From NCBI GenBank assembly GCA_048296855.1, contig CP182631.1: a DNA stretch of 64,000 nt; one strand, given 5' to 3'. Source of the DNA: Pseudocolwellia sp048296855 (GTDB lineage: Bacteria > Pseudomonadota > Gammaproteobacteria > Enterobacterales > Alteromonadaceae). The notes below the pieces were generated by a model. That model was not told the DNA's origin. It made no database searches and worked only from the letters and a program-made list of their open reading frames with translations. Position numbers and translations under genes: made by a program. Positions 7,840 through 16,653 of this stretch are shown piece by piece; positions within the stretch are counted from its first letter, which is position 1, and the number at the start of each line of letters is the position of its first letter.

Positions 7840-9975
7840 TTATTTCACTTCATTTAATTCAAAAATTAATGTTGTTTGCGGGAAGCTAATAGGTAATTGC
7901 ATACCCAGTTGCATTAATGCTTCGCCTGTAAACACTTGTCCGTCAACTTTACTAAGTACTGATGTTGAATATTCTTTATGTTTAGTCGGCCAAATAAAAT
8001 CAAGTTGGTATTGTTTGGTGGTATCTAAACCATTGAATCGATATTTTTTAGGTGCTGTACGTTTAGTTTCGTTAACACTGTTGTATGAAAATAACGCTTG
8101 TGTTTGGTCGTCATTCACAATACCAAAATCGACTGAATCACCATCAGAATTAGCACGTATTACACGACCATTATGAATAAGCGCACGATGTTTTTTATGC
8201 AATGCAATAACATGCGTAAGCTGTTCACGTTCATGATCCGTTAACTCACGAGGGTCCATTTCAATTCCCATATGACCAAAAAATGCTACGCCAGCACGCA
8301 TTTCAATACTTACATGCTTACCCGTAATATGGCAATCGCGAGGCCCTACGTGTGATCCCATAACATCTGATGGGAAGAAGTAAGAACAACCACGTTGAAT
8401 GTCGAGTCGGTCTAACGCGTCGTTAGAATCAGACGTCCAAACACGATCAGTATGTTGCAACACACCATAGTCAACACGCGATCCACCTGAAGCGCAGCTT
8501 TCAATTTCAACATGCGGATTTGATATTTTTAAGCGTTCAATTAACTTATATAGTGCAAGTGTTTGTTGGTGAATAACAGGTTTACCGTTATGTCCGCCAG
8601 CGTGGTTAATGTCGCGATTCATGTCCCATTTGATGTAAACAATTTTAGGGTATTCAACTAAAATATCGTTAATGGCGTTATATAAATATTCTACAACTTC
8701 GCTACGCGTTAAGTCTAAAACCAATTGGTTTCTGAAGCTAAGCTGTTCGTTACCTTGTGTTTGTATTACCCAATCTGGATGCGCGCGGTATAAGTCGCTG
8801 TCTGGGTTTACCATTTCAGGCTCAAACCAAAGGCCAAATTCCATTCCACATTGATTAACATGCTCAATTAATGGCGATAACCCATTTGGATAAATGTCTT
8901 TATCAACCACCCAATCACCTAAACCGGCTGCGTCACCACGACGACCTTTAAACCAACCATCATCAAGTACAAAGCGCTCTGCCCCTACTTTACTAGCATG
9001 TTCAGCAAGTTCTTTAAGGGTATCCACGTCGTGATCAAAGTAAATACCTTCCCATGTGTTGTAATGCACTGGGCGAGGTTTATTTCTTACTTTTTCTTTC
9101 AATAATTGTGTACGTACATATTGATGGAAGTTATGAGATAAGCCATTAAAACCATTTTCAGAATATGAGGAATATAGCACTGGGCTTTTATACGATTCGT
9201 TCACAGCAAGTTCTACTTCGCCCGGTAATAAGAGCTCACCAAGTTGCACATAGCTACGCCCTTCTGGCAATAATTCAGCACGTAATTTGCTGTTACCGCT
9301 CCAACCTAAATGAAAGCCATAACATTCACCATTGTTTTCATGAGTAAATTCGTTATGCATAAGAAAGCCAGGAAAGTTATCGTGGCTAGTTTTACCTTTG
9401 CGGTTTTCACGTACAAAGCTACCTAAAAACAAATCGATAGTTGTGCGTTGAAATTCGTACGACCAACGGCCACCAAACGACATGATTTTATTCATAACAT
9501 CTGGCATAGGTATCGTTGGCGCTGCGCACCAGTTAACATTTAATACTTTATCGCCTAGGTTAACTAATTCTGTGGTTAACGCTAGCACGTTTGAATGTGA
9601 ATCAATTTTTATGGTGTGAATAGATTTTATTTGTCTTATTTCGTCTACCGATTCAAAAATAACTTCATGCTCATTATTTTGAATAACGTTTGTTGTTTTA
9701 CCGCCCATAGACCATGCGATATCACTATTGGTTATTTCAATACCTGGCGCGCCTGTAAATCCTTGCCCTAATAATGGCGACAAAGAAATAGGCGCTTCTA
9801 CTACAACAGCACATTTAACTTCTTGGCGTGTTGATAAAAGACTTATCATCTGACCTGTTGTGTCATGGTTTAGCTTTTTCCCCCAGTAAGCTATCGCTGG
9901 AGTTTGATTACTACAATCAATTAATAAAGTAGAAGAGTCACTGTGTAATTGAACAAATTCAGGTACTTGCTTCAT
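7840..9975 (-). CDS. Alpha-galactosidase, GH36
   Basis: This 711-residue enzyme should remove terminal alpha-galactose from oligosaccharides by a retaining mechanism. GH36 landmarks are clear: DDGWFKGRRGD near residue 338, the nucleophile Asp in KWDMNRD (about 450), CASGGSRVDYG (about 478) and the acid/base Asp in SDSNDALDR (about 515). An N-terminal beta-supersandwich (1-310) and a C-terminal beta domain flank the barrel, as in the tetrameric bacterial enzymes. There is no signal peptide, so it acts in the cytosol on imported sugar. It diverges from the GH42 gene across a 319-base control region. With red-algal galactan degradation nearby, substrates such as raffinose-type sugars or floridoside are possible; this is inference. 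Confidence 0.93.
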   Translation of the reverse strand: MKQVPEFVQLHSDSSTLLIDCSNQTPAIAYWGKKLNHDTTGQMISLLSTRQEVKCAVVVEAPISLSPLLGQGFTGAPGIEITNSDIAWSMGGKTTNVIQNNEHEVIFESVDEIRQIKSIHTIKIDSHSNVLALTTELVNLGDKVLNVNWCAAPTIPMPDVMNKIMSFGGRWSYEFQRTTIDLFLGSFVRENRKGKTSHDNFPGFLMHNEFTHENNGECYGFHLGWSGNSKLRAELLPEGRSYVQLGELLLPGEVELAVNESYKSPVLYSSYSENGFNGLSHNFHQYVRTQLLKEKVRNKPRPVHYNTWEGIYFDHDVDTLKELAEHASKVGAERFVLDDGWFKGRRGDAAGLGDWVVDKDIYPNGLSPLIEHVNQCGMEFGLWFEPEMVNPDSDLYRAHPDWVIQTQGNEQLSFRNQLVLDLTRSEVVEYLYNAINDILVEYPKIVYIKWDMNRDINHAGGHNGKPVIHQQTLALYKLIERLKISNPHVEIESCASGGSRVDYGVLQHTDRVWTSDSNDALDRLDIQRGCSYFFPSDVMGSHVGPRDCHITGKHVSIEMRAGVAFFGHMGIEMDPRELTDHEREQLTHVIALHKKHRALIHNGRVIRANSDGDSVDFGIVNDDQTQALFSYNSVNETKRTAPKKYRFNGLDTTKQYQLDFIWPTKHKEYSTSVLSKVDGQVFTGEALMQLGMQLPISFPQTTLIFELNEVK

Positions 9976-10294
9976 TAGAGTTATCCTATAAATATTCTAG
10001 GTGGGATGTTTGAGAGGTTGTCATATAACAACATTCACTTAGAGGGTGCTTTTAATAAAAATGATTATATGAATAAATTTCACTATACACAAACATTAAA
10101 AATTCGAAAAAGAACAAAAACGCAATAAATTTCATAAGACTTCTTTTTGAACTCAGGTTACACTAGCTTAAACAGGCTAAATAATTAACTTTAGAACAAA
10201 AACGAATATTTTCGAAAACGAAACATTCACCTTGATAAAGTACATATAAATATTCTAGCTATACTTAAAAACTAAAACTTATAGGATAAAATAC
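9976..10294. promoter_or_regulatory. Shared control region of GH36 and GH42 with a repeated motif
   Basis: The divergent spacer holds the 12-mer AGAACAAAAACG twice, exactly, at 10111-10122 and 10193-10204, and the 8-mer TTCGAAAA twice, at 10103-10110 and 10211-10218, the second running into CGAAAC. Repeated CGAAA-type words are common in operators of DeoR-family sugar repressors. No regulator gene is adjacent. Both start codons are preceded by the same leader TATAGGATAA containing the AGGA ribosome-binding site. Confidence 0.5.
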
Positions 10295-12259
10295 ATGTTA
10301 GGTGTTTGTTATTACCCTGAACATTGGCCAGAGTCTATGTGGGCTGATGATGCTAAAGAGATGCGTGAATTAGGATTACGCTATGTACGTATTGGTGAAT
10401 TTGCTTGGTCGAGAGTTGAACCCAATGACGGTGACTATACTTTTGAATGGTTAGACCGCGCTGTAGAAGTACTTTCAGCAGCAGGTTTAGAAGTTATTAT
10501 GTGTACGCCTACCGCAACCCCACCTAAATGGTTAATTGACAAACACCCTGATATTTTACCTGTAGACATAAATACAGGTACAGTGCGTGGTTTTGGTTCG
10601 CGTCGCCATTATGATTTTTCAAGCCAAAACTACTTTGATGCAGCAATGAAAATATCTGAGGTCTTTGCGAAACGTTATGGTAATCACCCTGCTATTTGTG
10701 GATGGCAAACAGATAATGAAATTGCATGCCATGATACAACGCATAGCGGGTCTGAAAATGCGAAACTTGCCTTTCAACAATGGTGTGAAAAGAAATACCA
10801 AAGTATTGATGCGTTAAATACAGCATGGGGCACGGTGTTTTGGTCAATGGAATATAATAATTTTAAGCAAATTGAATTACCTATTTTAGCTGTTACTGAA
10901 ACTCACCCTGCGCATCAATTAGATTATCGTCGTTTTAGTTCAGATCAAGTGGTGCATTTTCATAATGAAATGATCAAAGTTATTCGTCAGCATTCACCTA
11001 ATCGATTTGTGACTCATAACTATATTCCTATGGTTGATACACAAACCGACAATTATGCATTAGCTGAAAACTTAGATTTTGTAAGTTACGACAACTACCC
11101 TTTAGGTCGTTCTGATTTATTTTTTGCACAGCGCCCTGCTGAAGAATTTAAACCTTACATGCGTACAGGTCATCCTGATTTTGCCAGTTACTCCTTTGAT
11201 CAAAGCCGTGGGGTAAGTAAGAAAAACTTTTGGATAATGGAGCAACAACCTGGGCCAGTTAACTGGGCTCATCATAATCCTCGTCCCGAAAAAGGCATGG
11301 TTCGCTTATGGTCTTGGCAAGCTTTTGCCCACGGCGCTGATTGTGTTTGTTACTTTAGATGGCGCCAAGCTCCATTTGCACAAGAACAAATGCACGCTGG
11401 TGTAAAACGTAACGATAATTCAAAAGCCGCAGCATGGGCTGAAATAGAACATATGCGCGATGAGTTAAAAGCAACCGACTTTAATATTGAAGATCCAGTG
11501 CAAGCTAAAGTCGCTATTGTTACAGGTACACTTAATCAGTGGGTAAGTGAAATAGAGCGTCAAAGCGACAGCTATAATCATCAACAAGTTGAATTTGAAT
11601 ACTACTCTGCACTTCGTCAATTAGGTTTGGCGGTAGACTTTATTTCAACCGATTGTGATATTAGCCAATACAGCTTAGTTGTTGCACCTTGTTTACCTAT
11701 TGTGGATGCCGCCTTTGCTGAAAAGTGTAAAGCGTCTAATGCTCACTTTGTATTTGGACCGCGTTCTGGCAGCAAAACGAAAGACTTTAGCTTAGCGCCA
11801 AATTTAGCTCCGGGTTTAATACAATCACTTATCTCGATAAAGATACTTTCGGTAGAAACCATACGACCTGACTGTAGCGAAAAACTAAGCTATCAAAATC
11901 ATTGGTACGAAAGTAGATGTTGGAGAGAAGAGTTAGAAATTTCGGAAAATACCTCTGTTATTGCTGAGTATCATGATGGAACACCCGCTGTAGTACGTGA
12001 AAACAACACAACCTATATTGCTTCATTAAGCTGTGTTAGCTTTTTAATCGAGTTATTTGCTAATTTAAGTAACGAACTAAATATTGATACCATTAAATTA
12101 CCTAAAGACCTGAGAATGGTACACAGAGGTAATTCAGCTTATATCTTTAACTACGCAGGTTACGAACAAACATTTCCTAATCCAGAATTAGGAACATTTG
12201 TTATGGGTAGCGAAAAATTAGCCCCTTACGACGTAGCGATATTAAAGTTAAATAAATAG
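10295..12259 (+). CDS. Beta-galactosidase, GH42
   Basis: A 654-residue retaining glycosidase that should hydrolyse terminal beta-galactosides in the cytosol, as no signal peptide is present. The start MLGVCYYPEHWPESMW is the usual GH42 N-terminus. The acid/base Glu is in WQTDNEIACHD (about residue 141) and the nucleophile Glu in WIMEQQPGPVNWA (about 315). Length and the following trimerisation-type domain (about 395-590) and small C-terminal beta domain fit the family. Start codon choice is supported by AGGA 9 bases upstream. Its pairing with GH36 points to breakdown of mixed alpha/beta galactosides, such as oligosaccharides released from red-algal galactans. Confidence 0.94.
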   Translation: MLGVCYYPEHWPESMWADDAKEMRELGLRYVRIGEFAWSRVEPNDGDYTFEWLDRAVEVLSAAGLEVIMCTPTATPPKWLIDKHPDILPVDINTGTVRGFGSRRHYDFSSQNYFDAAMKISEVFAKRYGNHPAICGWQTDNEIACHDTTHSGSENAKLAFQQWCEKKYQSIDALNTAWGTVFWSMEYNNFKQIELPILAVTETHPAHQLDYRRFSSDQVVHFHNEMIKVIRQHSPNRFVTHNYIPMVDTQTDNYALAENLDFVSYDNYPLGRSDLFFAQRPAEEFKPYMRTGHPDFASYSFDQSRGVSKKNFWIMEQQPGPVNWAHHNPRPEKGMVRLWSWQAFAHGADCVCYFRWRQAPFAQEQMHAGVKRNDNSKAAAWAEIEHMRDELKATDFNIEDPVQAKVAIVTGTLNQWVSEIERQSDSYNHQQVEFEYYSALRQLGLAVDFISTDCDISQYSLVVAPCLPIVDAAFAEKCKASNAHFVFGPRSGSKTKDFSLAPNLAPGLIQSLISIKILSVETIRPDCSEKLSYQNHWYESRCWREELEISENTSVIAEYHDGTPAVVRENNTTYIASLSCVSFLIELFANLSNELNIDTIKLPKDLRMVHRGNSAYIFNYAGYEQTFPNPELGTFVMGSEKLAPYDVAILKLNK

Positions 12260-12279
12260 AGATTAAATAAGTAATAGTT

Positions 12280-12320
12280 AAAAACAGTTTCTACTTATTA
12301 TAAAGTAGAAACTGTTTATT
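12280..12320 (+). terminator. Hairpin downstream of GH42
   Basis: Stem AACAGTTTCTACTT / AAGTAGAAACTGTT with a short AT-rich loop, 22 bases past the stop. The T run after it is weak (TTTATT), so termination strength is uncertain. Confidence 0.65.
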
Positions 12321-12402
12321 GATTTAGAACAAGGACTTGTTACATTTATTATGTTGTTATAATTAATATCCTTCCTTCATAACAACTGTAAAAAAACAGA
12401 CA

Positions 12403-12675
12403 ATGAATAAAAAACCTGACTGTGTCACAGCAATGAAAAATCTCATTACTGAGGTACGTGAAGAGTTTCCTTTTACTACTCCTGAAGCTAATATTTGTGG
12501 TACTTCTTGTGTAGGTTGTCCTAAAAAACTATTAGAAATAGTTGATACTGAATTATGTGACTGGGAAGCAAAACTTAACAACAACGTTGTGCCTAAACTT
12601 GGCGAAATATCTAAATTAGCAAAGCTTTGCAAAAATGTAAGGCGAGGATTAAAACGTAACGGTTTAGTTAGTTAA
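12403..12675 (+). CDS. Small cysteine-rich conserved protein
   Basis: A 90-residue protein of unknown function. Its middle carries a striking motif CGTSCVGCPKKLLEIVD (cysteines spaced C-x3-C-x2-C), followed by a lone cysteine in LCDWE and a basic tail VRRGLKRNG. The spacing could bind zinc or an iron-sulfur cluster. It is soluble, with no signal peptide. An overlapping leftward frame of similar length exists but lacks a ribosome-binding site and conserved look. It is the first of three small rightward genes, each with its own short spacer. Function not assigned. Confidence 0.65.
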   Translation: MNKKPDCVTAMKNLITEVREEFPFTTPEANICGTSCVGCPKKLLEIVDTELCDWEAKLNNNVVPKLGEISKLAKLCKNVRRGLKRNGLVS

Positions 12676-12763
12676 ATCACGTTATTTCCTACATACAATA
12701 AGCTTTATAAATATTATTATACCTCTTGTTTAAAATCCCTTAATTAAGCTGATAAAACCCATC

Positions 12764-12979
12764 ATGAATGAACTTATTAGAGCAAGAATAATAGAAGTGT
12801 GTAACCAGAAAATTGAACAAAAAGGTGATAATGTCGGTTTATCTTTTTATGCTTTTTTCAAAAACAAAAATTCAGAGCCAGAAACATTAATAGAAGTAGC
12901 TACTTGGTGGATAATGACAGAAAAATTAGATCACTTTGAAAAAGCAGTAAAAATTAAAAAAATGATCCAAGCTTTATAA
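12764..12979 (+). CDS. Small conserved protein, DUF6500-like
   Basis: A 71-residue cytosolic protein, MNELIRARIIEVCNQK at the start and DHFEKAVKIKKMIQAL at the end, with a central aromatic patch SFYAFFKNKN and ATWWIM. I recall this pattern as DUF6500; the family name is from memory and not checked. It looks all-helical and soluble. Nothing is known of the function. It lies 88 bases after the cysteine-rich gene and 52 before the next small gene on the same strand. Confidence 0.6.
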   Translation: MNELIRARIIEVCNQKIEQKGDNVGLSFYAFFKNKNSEPETLIEVATWWIMTEKLDHFEKAVKIKKMIQAL

Positions 12980-13031
12980 CGATAAGCTTATTACAATTCA
13001 AACCATCACAAACCTATAAGAACTAAAAATA

Positions 13032-13319
13032 ATGAAACACTCTAAAACAACAAAAAAACTACAAAACAAGCTCGACTCTACTATAGAAAAATTAAAAGTT
13101 TTATTACAAGAAGAATTAATTGGTTTTAGTGACATAAACTTCACCGTTAAGTTTGATAACTTCCCGAATAGTTTATTAATACACTGTGTTTTTGATAATG
13201 AAGAAAATTTAAGTACAGCAAAAGCGATAGAATCAACTTACCAAAAAAAACTGCATCAACTCTTATTTAAGCAAGGAATTTTATTAAAAAACTCGAGTCA
13301 TAATTTAGCTTTTATATAA
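13032..13319 (+). CDS. Small conserved protein, sometimes mislabelled as Fis-family regulator
   Basis: A 95-residue soluble protein with a lysine-rich N-terminus (KTTKKLQNKLDSTIEKL) and a middle FDNFPNSLLIHCVFDNEE that I recognise from a conserved small protein of Vibrio, Shewanella and Alteromonadales. Databases sometimes name it a Fis-type regulator, but I see no helix-turn-helix. Function unknown. It ends the run of three small rightward genes and is convergent with the tail-collar-like gene. Confidence 0.6.
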   Translation: MKHSKTTKKLQNKLDSTIEKLKVLLQEELIGFSDINFTVKFDNFPNSLLIHCVFDNEENLSTAKAIESTYQKKLHQLLFKQGILLKNSSHNLAFI

Positions 13320-13406
13320 CCTATAACTACATATAAATAGTAAATAATTTAACTTATATAATGAGCAAAGCGTTTTATTTCAAATTAAAATAACCACCAC
13401 AGAATA

Positions 13407-14438
13407 TTATGCCCATTTAATTGTATATAATTCCGCAATATTTTTAGGTCTTGTTTCACTACCTCCTGTCTGTTTTGTCTCCGAGGTTGTAAGGAGATTT
13501 AATCCTGTTCCAGGAGTCCCTGAACTTGATGCGATTTGAGCAGTAGAATAACCCAATTGATGAACGTGATTCAAAAATTCATCGGTCTCAATAGTTCCAA
13601 CATAATCTCCAATAACAGTTTCATTACCTGAAGTTTTCCGCTTGGATGCATCTGTATCGACCGTTGCTCCATTATTCCACGATCGGCTAAAGTAACCTCT
13701 CATATCAGGCAATAATGACAAACTATTTTGGCCAAGCCCAAACCTTTGATTAAGCACTGAACTTAATCTTGTTTGATTAGGACTTAATTCGAGATTATCA
13801 GTGCACAATGATAATTCTTCAGCGGGTGGATTTTCAGTTGCTATATATTGCTTTCGCTCACCAATAACGCCGTTAACAATGCATGGTAAACTCTCAATCG
13901 CAACAGATCCTACATTTGCATATACTTTACTGATAGAAATCACAGCTGATGCCGATTGACTTTGAACTTCGATATAAAGTTGTTCTGCGCTGTTAGCAAC
14001 ATTCAAACTTAATTCAACATCAAAAATTCCTGCTACACCCTTAATCGATTTTCTTGTGCTATCAGTGAAACCATCAGACAATATAACCTTTACTTGGCAA
14101 TTTTCACTGACTGTCATGACTACTCTCGCCGTTACCGTATTACCATTAAGAACACTTTGCCATCTAGGGAACTCATTCAGGTTTTGCCGAAAGGTCATTT
14201 TAGAAGTTGTATCGCTGCTGGTTAAAATTCTACAGTTTTCGCCATCTAAACTAATTTCCGCATTTTTACCAGGATCATTATAAATCCAACCGTCAGGATG
14301 GTTATAATGAATCATATTAGAAACAACTGTTTTATTACTAAAGTATAAAAAATTATAATTGTATACCAAATTTTTTTGCTGTAATGAATTAAGTAATTCA
14401 TTGCAGCCTGACTTATAAAAAAAATCATTATCAAACAT
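13407..14438 (-). CDS. Tail-collar-like protein with unknown N-terminal domains
   Basis: 343 residues if started at the ATG ending at 14438, which has AAGGGAT just upstream. An earlier in-frame ATG at 14555 would extend the protein through a repeat element (14471-14540) and is rejected. The C-terminal 100 residues resemble the receptor-end domain of phage tail fibres and collar proteins: LLPDMRGYFSRSWNNGA, then DEFLNHVHQLGY and TGGSETRPKNIAELYTIKW, where the ETRPKN-(A/I)-x(4-6)-IK ending is typical. The first 200 residues look like a carbohydrate-binding-style beta-sandwich (GWIYNDPGKNAEISLDGENC). No signal peptide. No other phage gene is in view. It may be a free-standing relic or part of a cell-surface or contractile particle encoded elsewhere. 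Confidence 0.7.
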   Translation of the reverse strand: MFDNDFFYKSGCNELLNSLQQKNLVYNYNFLYFSNKTVVSNMIHYNHPDGWIYNDPGKNAEISLDGENCRILTSSDTTSKMTFRQNLNEFPRWQSVLNGNTVTARVVMTVSENCQVKVILSDGFTDSTRKSIKGVAGIFDVELSLNVANSAEQLYIEVQSQSASAVISISKVYANVGSVAIESLPCIVNGVIGERKQYIATENPPAEELSLCTDNLELSPNQTRLSSVLNQRFGLGQNSLSLLPDMRGYFSRSWNNGATVDTDASKRKTSGNETVIGDYVGTIETDEFLNHVHQLGYSTAQIASSSGTPGTGLNLLTTSETKQTGGSETRPKNIAELYTIKWA

Positions 14439-14470
14439 ACTTATATCCCTTATAAAGATACGTCTACGAA

Positions 14471-14540
14471 TATACCCGTTATCAATCAAGTGCTTCTTCG
14501 ATGAATCTAAAAACCTACATCTTGAATAATAACGAGTATA
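14471..14540. repeat. Short MITE-like element, internally deleted copy
   Basis: 70 bases bounded by near-palindromic ends: left TATACCCGTTATCAATCAAG, right (reverse complement) TATACTCGTTATTATTCAAG. The internal words GTGCTTCTTCGATG and ACCTACATCTTG match, in inverted or direct form, parts of the 360-base element at 40321-40680, so this copy looks like its deletion derivative. Confidence 0.8.
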
Positions 14541-14584
14541 AGTAAAACGTATCAATAAAATGGCTTACCTAACTTGACTACCTA

Positions 14585-15511
14585 TTAAGAAAAAGTAGCG
14601 CTATTTCCAGATTTTGCTGTACACATACGCCCAACAAAAGGACCACCTGTAGCGCCTACTTGATACTCATGGTGCAATATAATTGCATTAGGGTTACTTA
14701 GGTTGGTGATAGTAACAGGATCATTAAAGTTCGCCGCAACACCTGTAGAAATAACAGCTGTTCCAGCTTCATTTTTTATTTGAGCATTTGAATCGATGCT
14801 TATTAACTTTGCTTCTGATGTTATAGCCAAGCTTTTTGTACTAGGTGTTGTCGTCCAAGTTCCGTCCGCGTTGTAACTAACATTAAAGGTAGTAAAGCCA
14901 CTGGTTGCATCACAAAGAGCAGCATGAACAGAAGAGCTACTGAAATTAATAACGGTTCCAGCAGTATAAGCACCTGTCGCTACATAGAACTTCAAGATAG
15001 GTTGACAATCAAGGTTTGTACTAGGATTAACCGTTACATAATTTGACAGTACGATTGCTCCAGTACCAAGTTGTACAGCTGTACCTCCATTATACTGCTC
15101 TAACTTGGGATTATAAACCGGTGATGTAATTCGAAATGCTCCTGGCTGTACTGCTTTATCATTGATAGGTGGAGCTAACCCCAATGGTGATACACTCATG
15201 ATGGTTTTATTATTAGTTGCTGTCCCTCCAGGGGCCGGTGTAAGACCAACCTGTTGAATAGCTGATGCATAGCCTGAAGGTTGACCTACTTCCGGCGGAT
15301 TTACTCTTTGTTGAACACCTGCGTAGTATTGTAGTTCTAACAAAAAGGTATAATTAGAACCTGAAATAGAATGTGGTAATATCGGTGTTCCCAACAGACT
15401 ATTTGAATAAGTTTCAGGTCCTCCTTCATAAACAGCCGGCTCTTGAAAAAAGTAGAAATTTGTTAGGTGATCACTATTATTCGTAACGACAATTTGTATT
15501 AATGTTGACAT
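14585..15511 (-). CDS. Conserved protein of unknown function, beta-rich
   Basis: A 308-residue protein that starts MSTLIQIVVTNNSDHLTNFYFFQEPAVYEGG in outline: a short strand, then an aromatic patch. It is rich in Thr, Ser, Asn and Gly throughout with few charged residues, which points to a beta-sandwich surface or secreted protein, yet no signal peptide is present. Two cysteines lie in the C-terminal half (LDCQP, HAALCD) and one near the end (GRMCTAKSG). I recall similar unnamed proteins in other bacteria but can give no function. It lies 146 bases upstream of the tail-collar-like gene on the same strand, and the spacer contains a MITE-like element, so the two may once have been one operon. 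Confidence 0.6.
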   Translation of the reverse strand: MSTLIQIVVTNNSDHLTNFYFFQEPAVYEGGPETYSNSLLGTPILPHSISGSNYTFLLELQYYAGVQQRVNPPEVGQPSGYASAIQQVGLTPAPGGTATNNKTIMSVSPLGLAPPINDKAVQPGAFRITSPVYNPKLEQYNGGTAVQLGTGAIVLSNYVTVNPSTNLDCQPILKFYVATGAYTAGTVINFSSSSVHAALCDATSGFTTFNVSYNADGTWTTTPSTKSLAITSEAKLISIDSNAQIKNEAGTAVISTGVAANFNDPVTITNLSNPNAIILHHEYQVGATGGPFVGRMCTAKSGNSATFS

Positions 15512-15825
15512 GTTAAAACTCCGGTAATAATTAATTAACGATTACATCGTAGTAAATTGTAAAATGGCACTAAGACCACGTGTTATGAAACGGTTTTGGA
15601 CATTGCATCCTTGCCTGAATCAACACCAACACTGTATACAATATAAAAATTAGAGAACATTACCTCTTATTACATTAATGAACTACACCTTGAAAAATGT
15701 TAAAAGACATAAATATAGAAGCATAGTCATAACGAATAAAGGCTTTCAATAGTGCAAACTGGATCCTGTTTAATTTTAACCGCGAGTAAGTATCCGATAA
15801 CTCTGCTATTTTTGAGGTTAACTTC
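15512..15825. other. Intergenic region between divergent genes
   Basis: 314 bases with no RNA gene or strong repeat seen. A leftward open frame (15675-15935) overlaps the start of DUF2982 and looks like a chance frame. Confidence 0.35.
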
Positions 15826-16506
15826 TTGCAATCTTCTATAGAAGAACAAATAACAATAAAACCTAAAGCCAAACATAATGGTATGTTTCTCATATTGTTA
15901 GGCTTTTGTTTTATTTGTATTAGCATGCTTCTCAATTCGTGGTATTGGGCTGAATTTAAGTTTCAGTTAATGCTGTTATTTTTTGCTAGCTGCATTGTTT
16001 TACTTACCGGCGTATTAAAATATTCAGAGCCTGACATCAGCTACAAATTAACGCGACATCACCTTTGTTTTTTTCATAGAAATGGGAATTGGACAATAAA
16101 ATGGGACAGTATTATTCGATTAGGGATCCCTACCTCAAGTACCGGTTTTAATGTAACTCACCTGCCCTATATTGGTATTAAGTTAAAAAACATTGATCTT
16201 ATTGCAGACAATATTTCCCCTCGCCTTGCAAATAAACTCATTCACGAGCAAAGAGAATTACTGATACTAGCCGCTAAAAATGATGAGATAACCTTAGATA
16301 ATGGCTTGATCAGCTTCGATCACTTCACTTTAAACAATAAAGTATATAAAGGCCCTATAGCCGCATGGCTTTTCAGAACAGAACAGTTAAATAGTATTTA
16401 CGGTTATCACCTTTATTTACCAGATACAGGATTTGATAGAGATATAGAAAACTTTTTAACATTACTAAAACAATGTAAAGAACACGCCATCCATCTTAAT
16501 CAATAA
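15826..16506 (+). CDS. DUF2982 inner-membrane protein
   Basis: A 226-residue protein with two transmembrane helices near the N-terminus: GMFLILLGFCFICISMLL (about 19-36) and FQLMLLFFASCIVLLTGVL (about 46-64). The rest is a soluble domain with the motif NGNWTIKWDSIIRLGIPT, seen in DUF2982 proteins of Alteromonadales and Vibrionaceae. Function unknown. The start is TTG, supported by GAGG eight bases upstream; no in-frame ATG would keep the first membrane helix whole except M20, which lies at its edge. Confidence 0.75.
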   Translation: MQSSIEEQITIKPKAKHNGMFLILLGFCFICISMLLNSWYWAEFKFQLMLLFFASCIVLLTGVLKYSEPDISYKLTRHHLCFFHRNGNWTIKWDSIIRLGIPTSSTGFNVTHLPYIGIKLKNIDLIADNISPRLANKLIHEQRELLILAAKNDEITLDNGLISFDHFTLNNKVYKGPIAAWLFRTEQLNSIYGYHLYLPDTGFDRDIENFLTLLKQCKEHAIHLNQ

Positions 16507-16606
16507 AGTTATCTTAACAAACTAGAGGGTGTTGACCTTCGCGGTATATTTAATAGAGTGAAATCATCATATACAGGTCTTTAATTTATTATTCAAACGG
16601 GTATAA

Positions 16607-16634
16607 AAAAACCAGCATAAAATATACTGGTTTA
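16607..16634 (-). terminator. Terminator of the GH86 gene
   Basis: Stem AAACCAG / CTGGTTT; on the minus strand it is followed by a run of seven T. It lies just past the GH86 stop. Confidence 0.75.
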
Positions 16635-16653
16635 AATAAGTTACATAAAACAA

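Noticed and set aside
12363..12632. Leftward 89-codon frame opposite the small cysteine-rich gene
   Set aside because: The rightward frame has a conserved cysteine motif and matches the direction of its neighbours; the leftward frame is its shadow.
13407..15511. Prophage
   Set aside because: Only one tail-collar-like domain is present; there are no capsid, terminase, integrase or lysis genes and no attachment-site duplication.
15675..15935. Leftward 86-codon frame overlapping the DUF2982 start
   Set aside because: It overlaps the start of a recognised gene and its composition looks like a reverse reading of a membrane helix.
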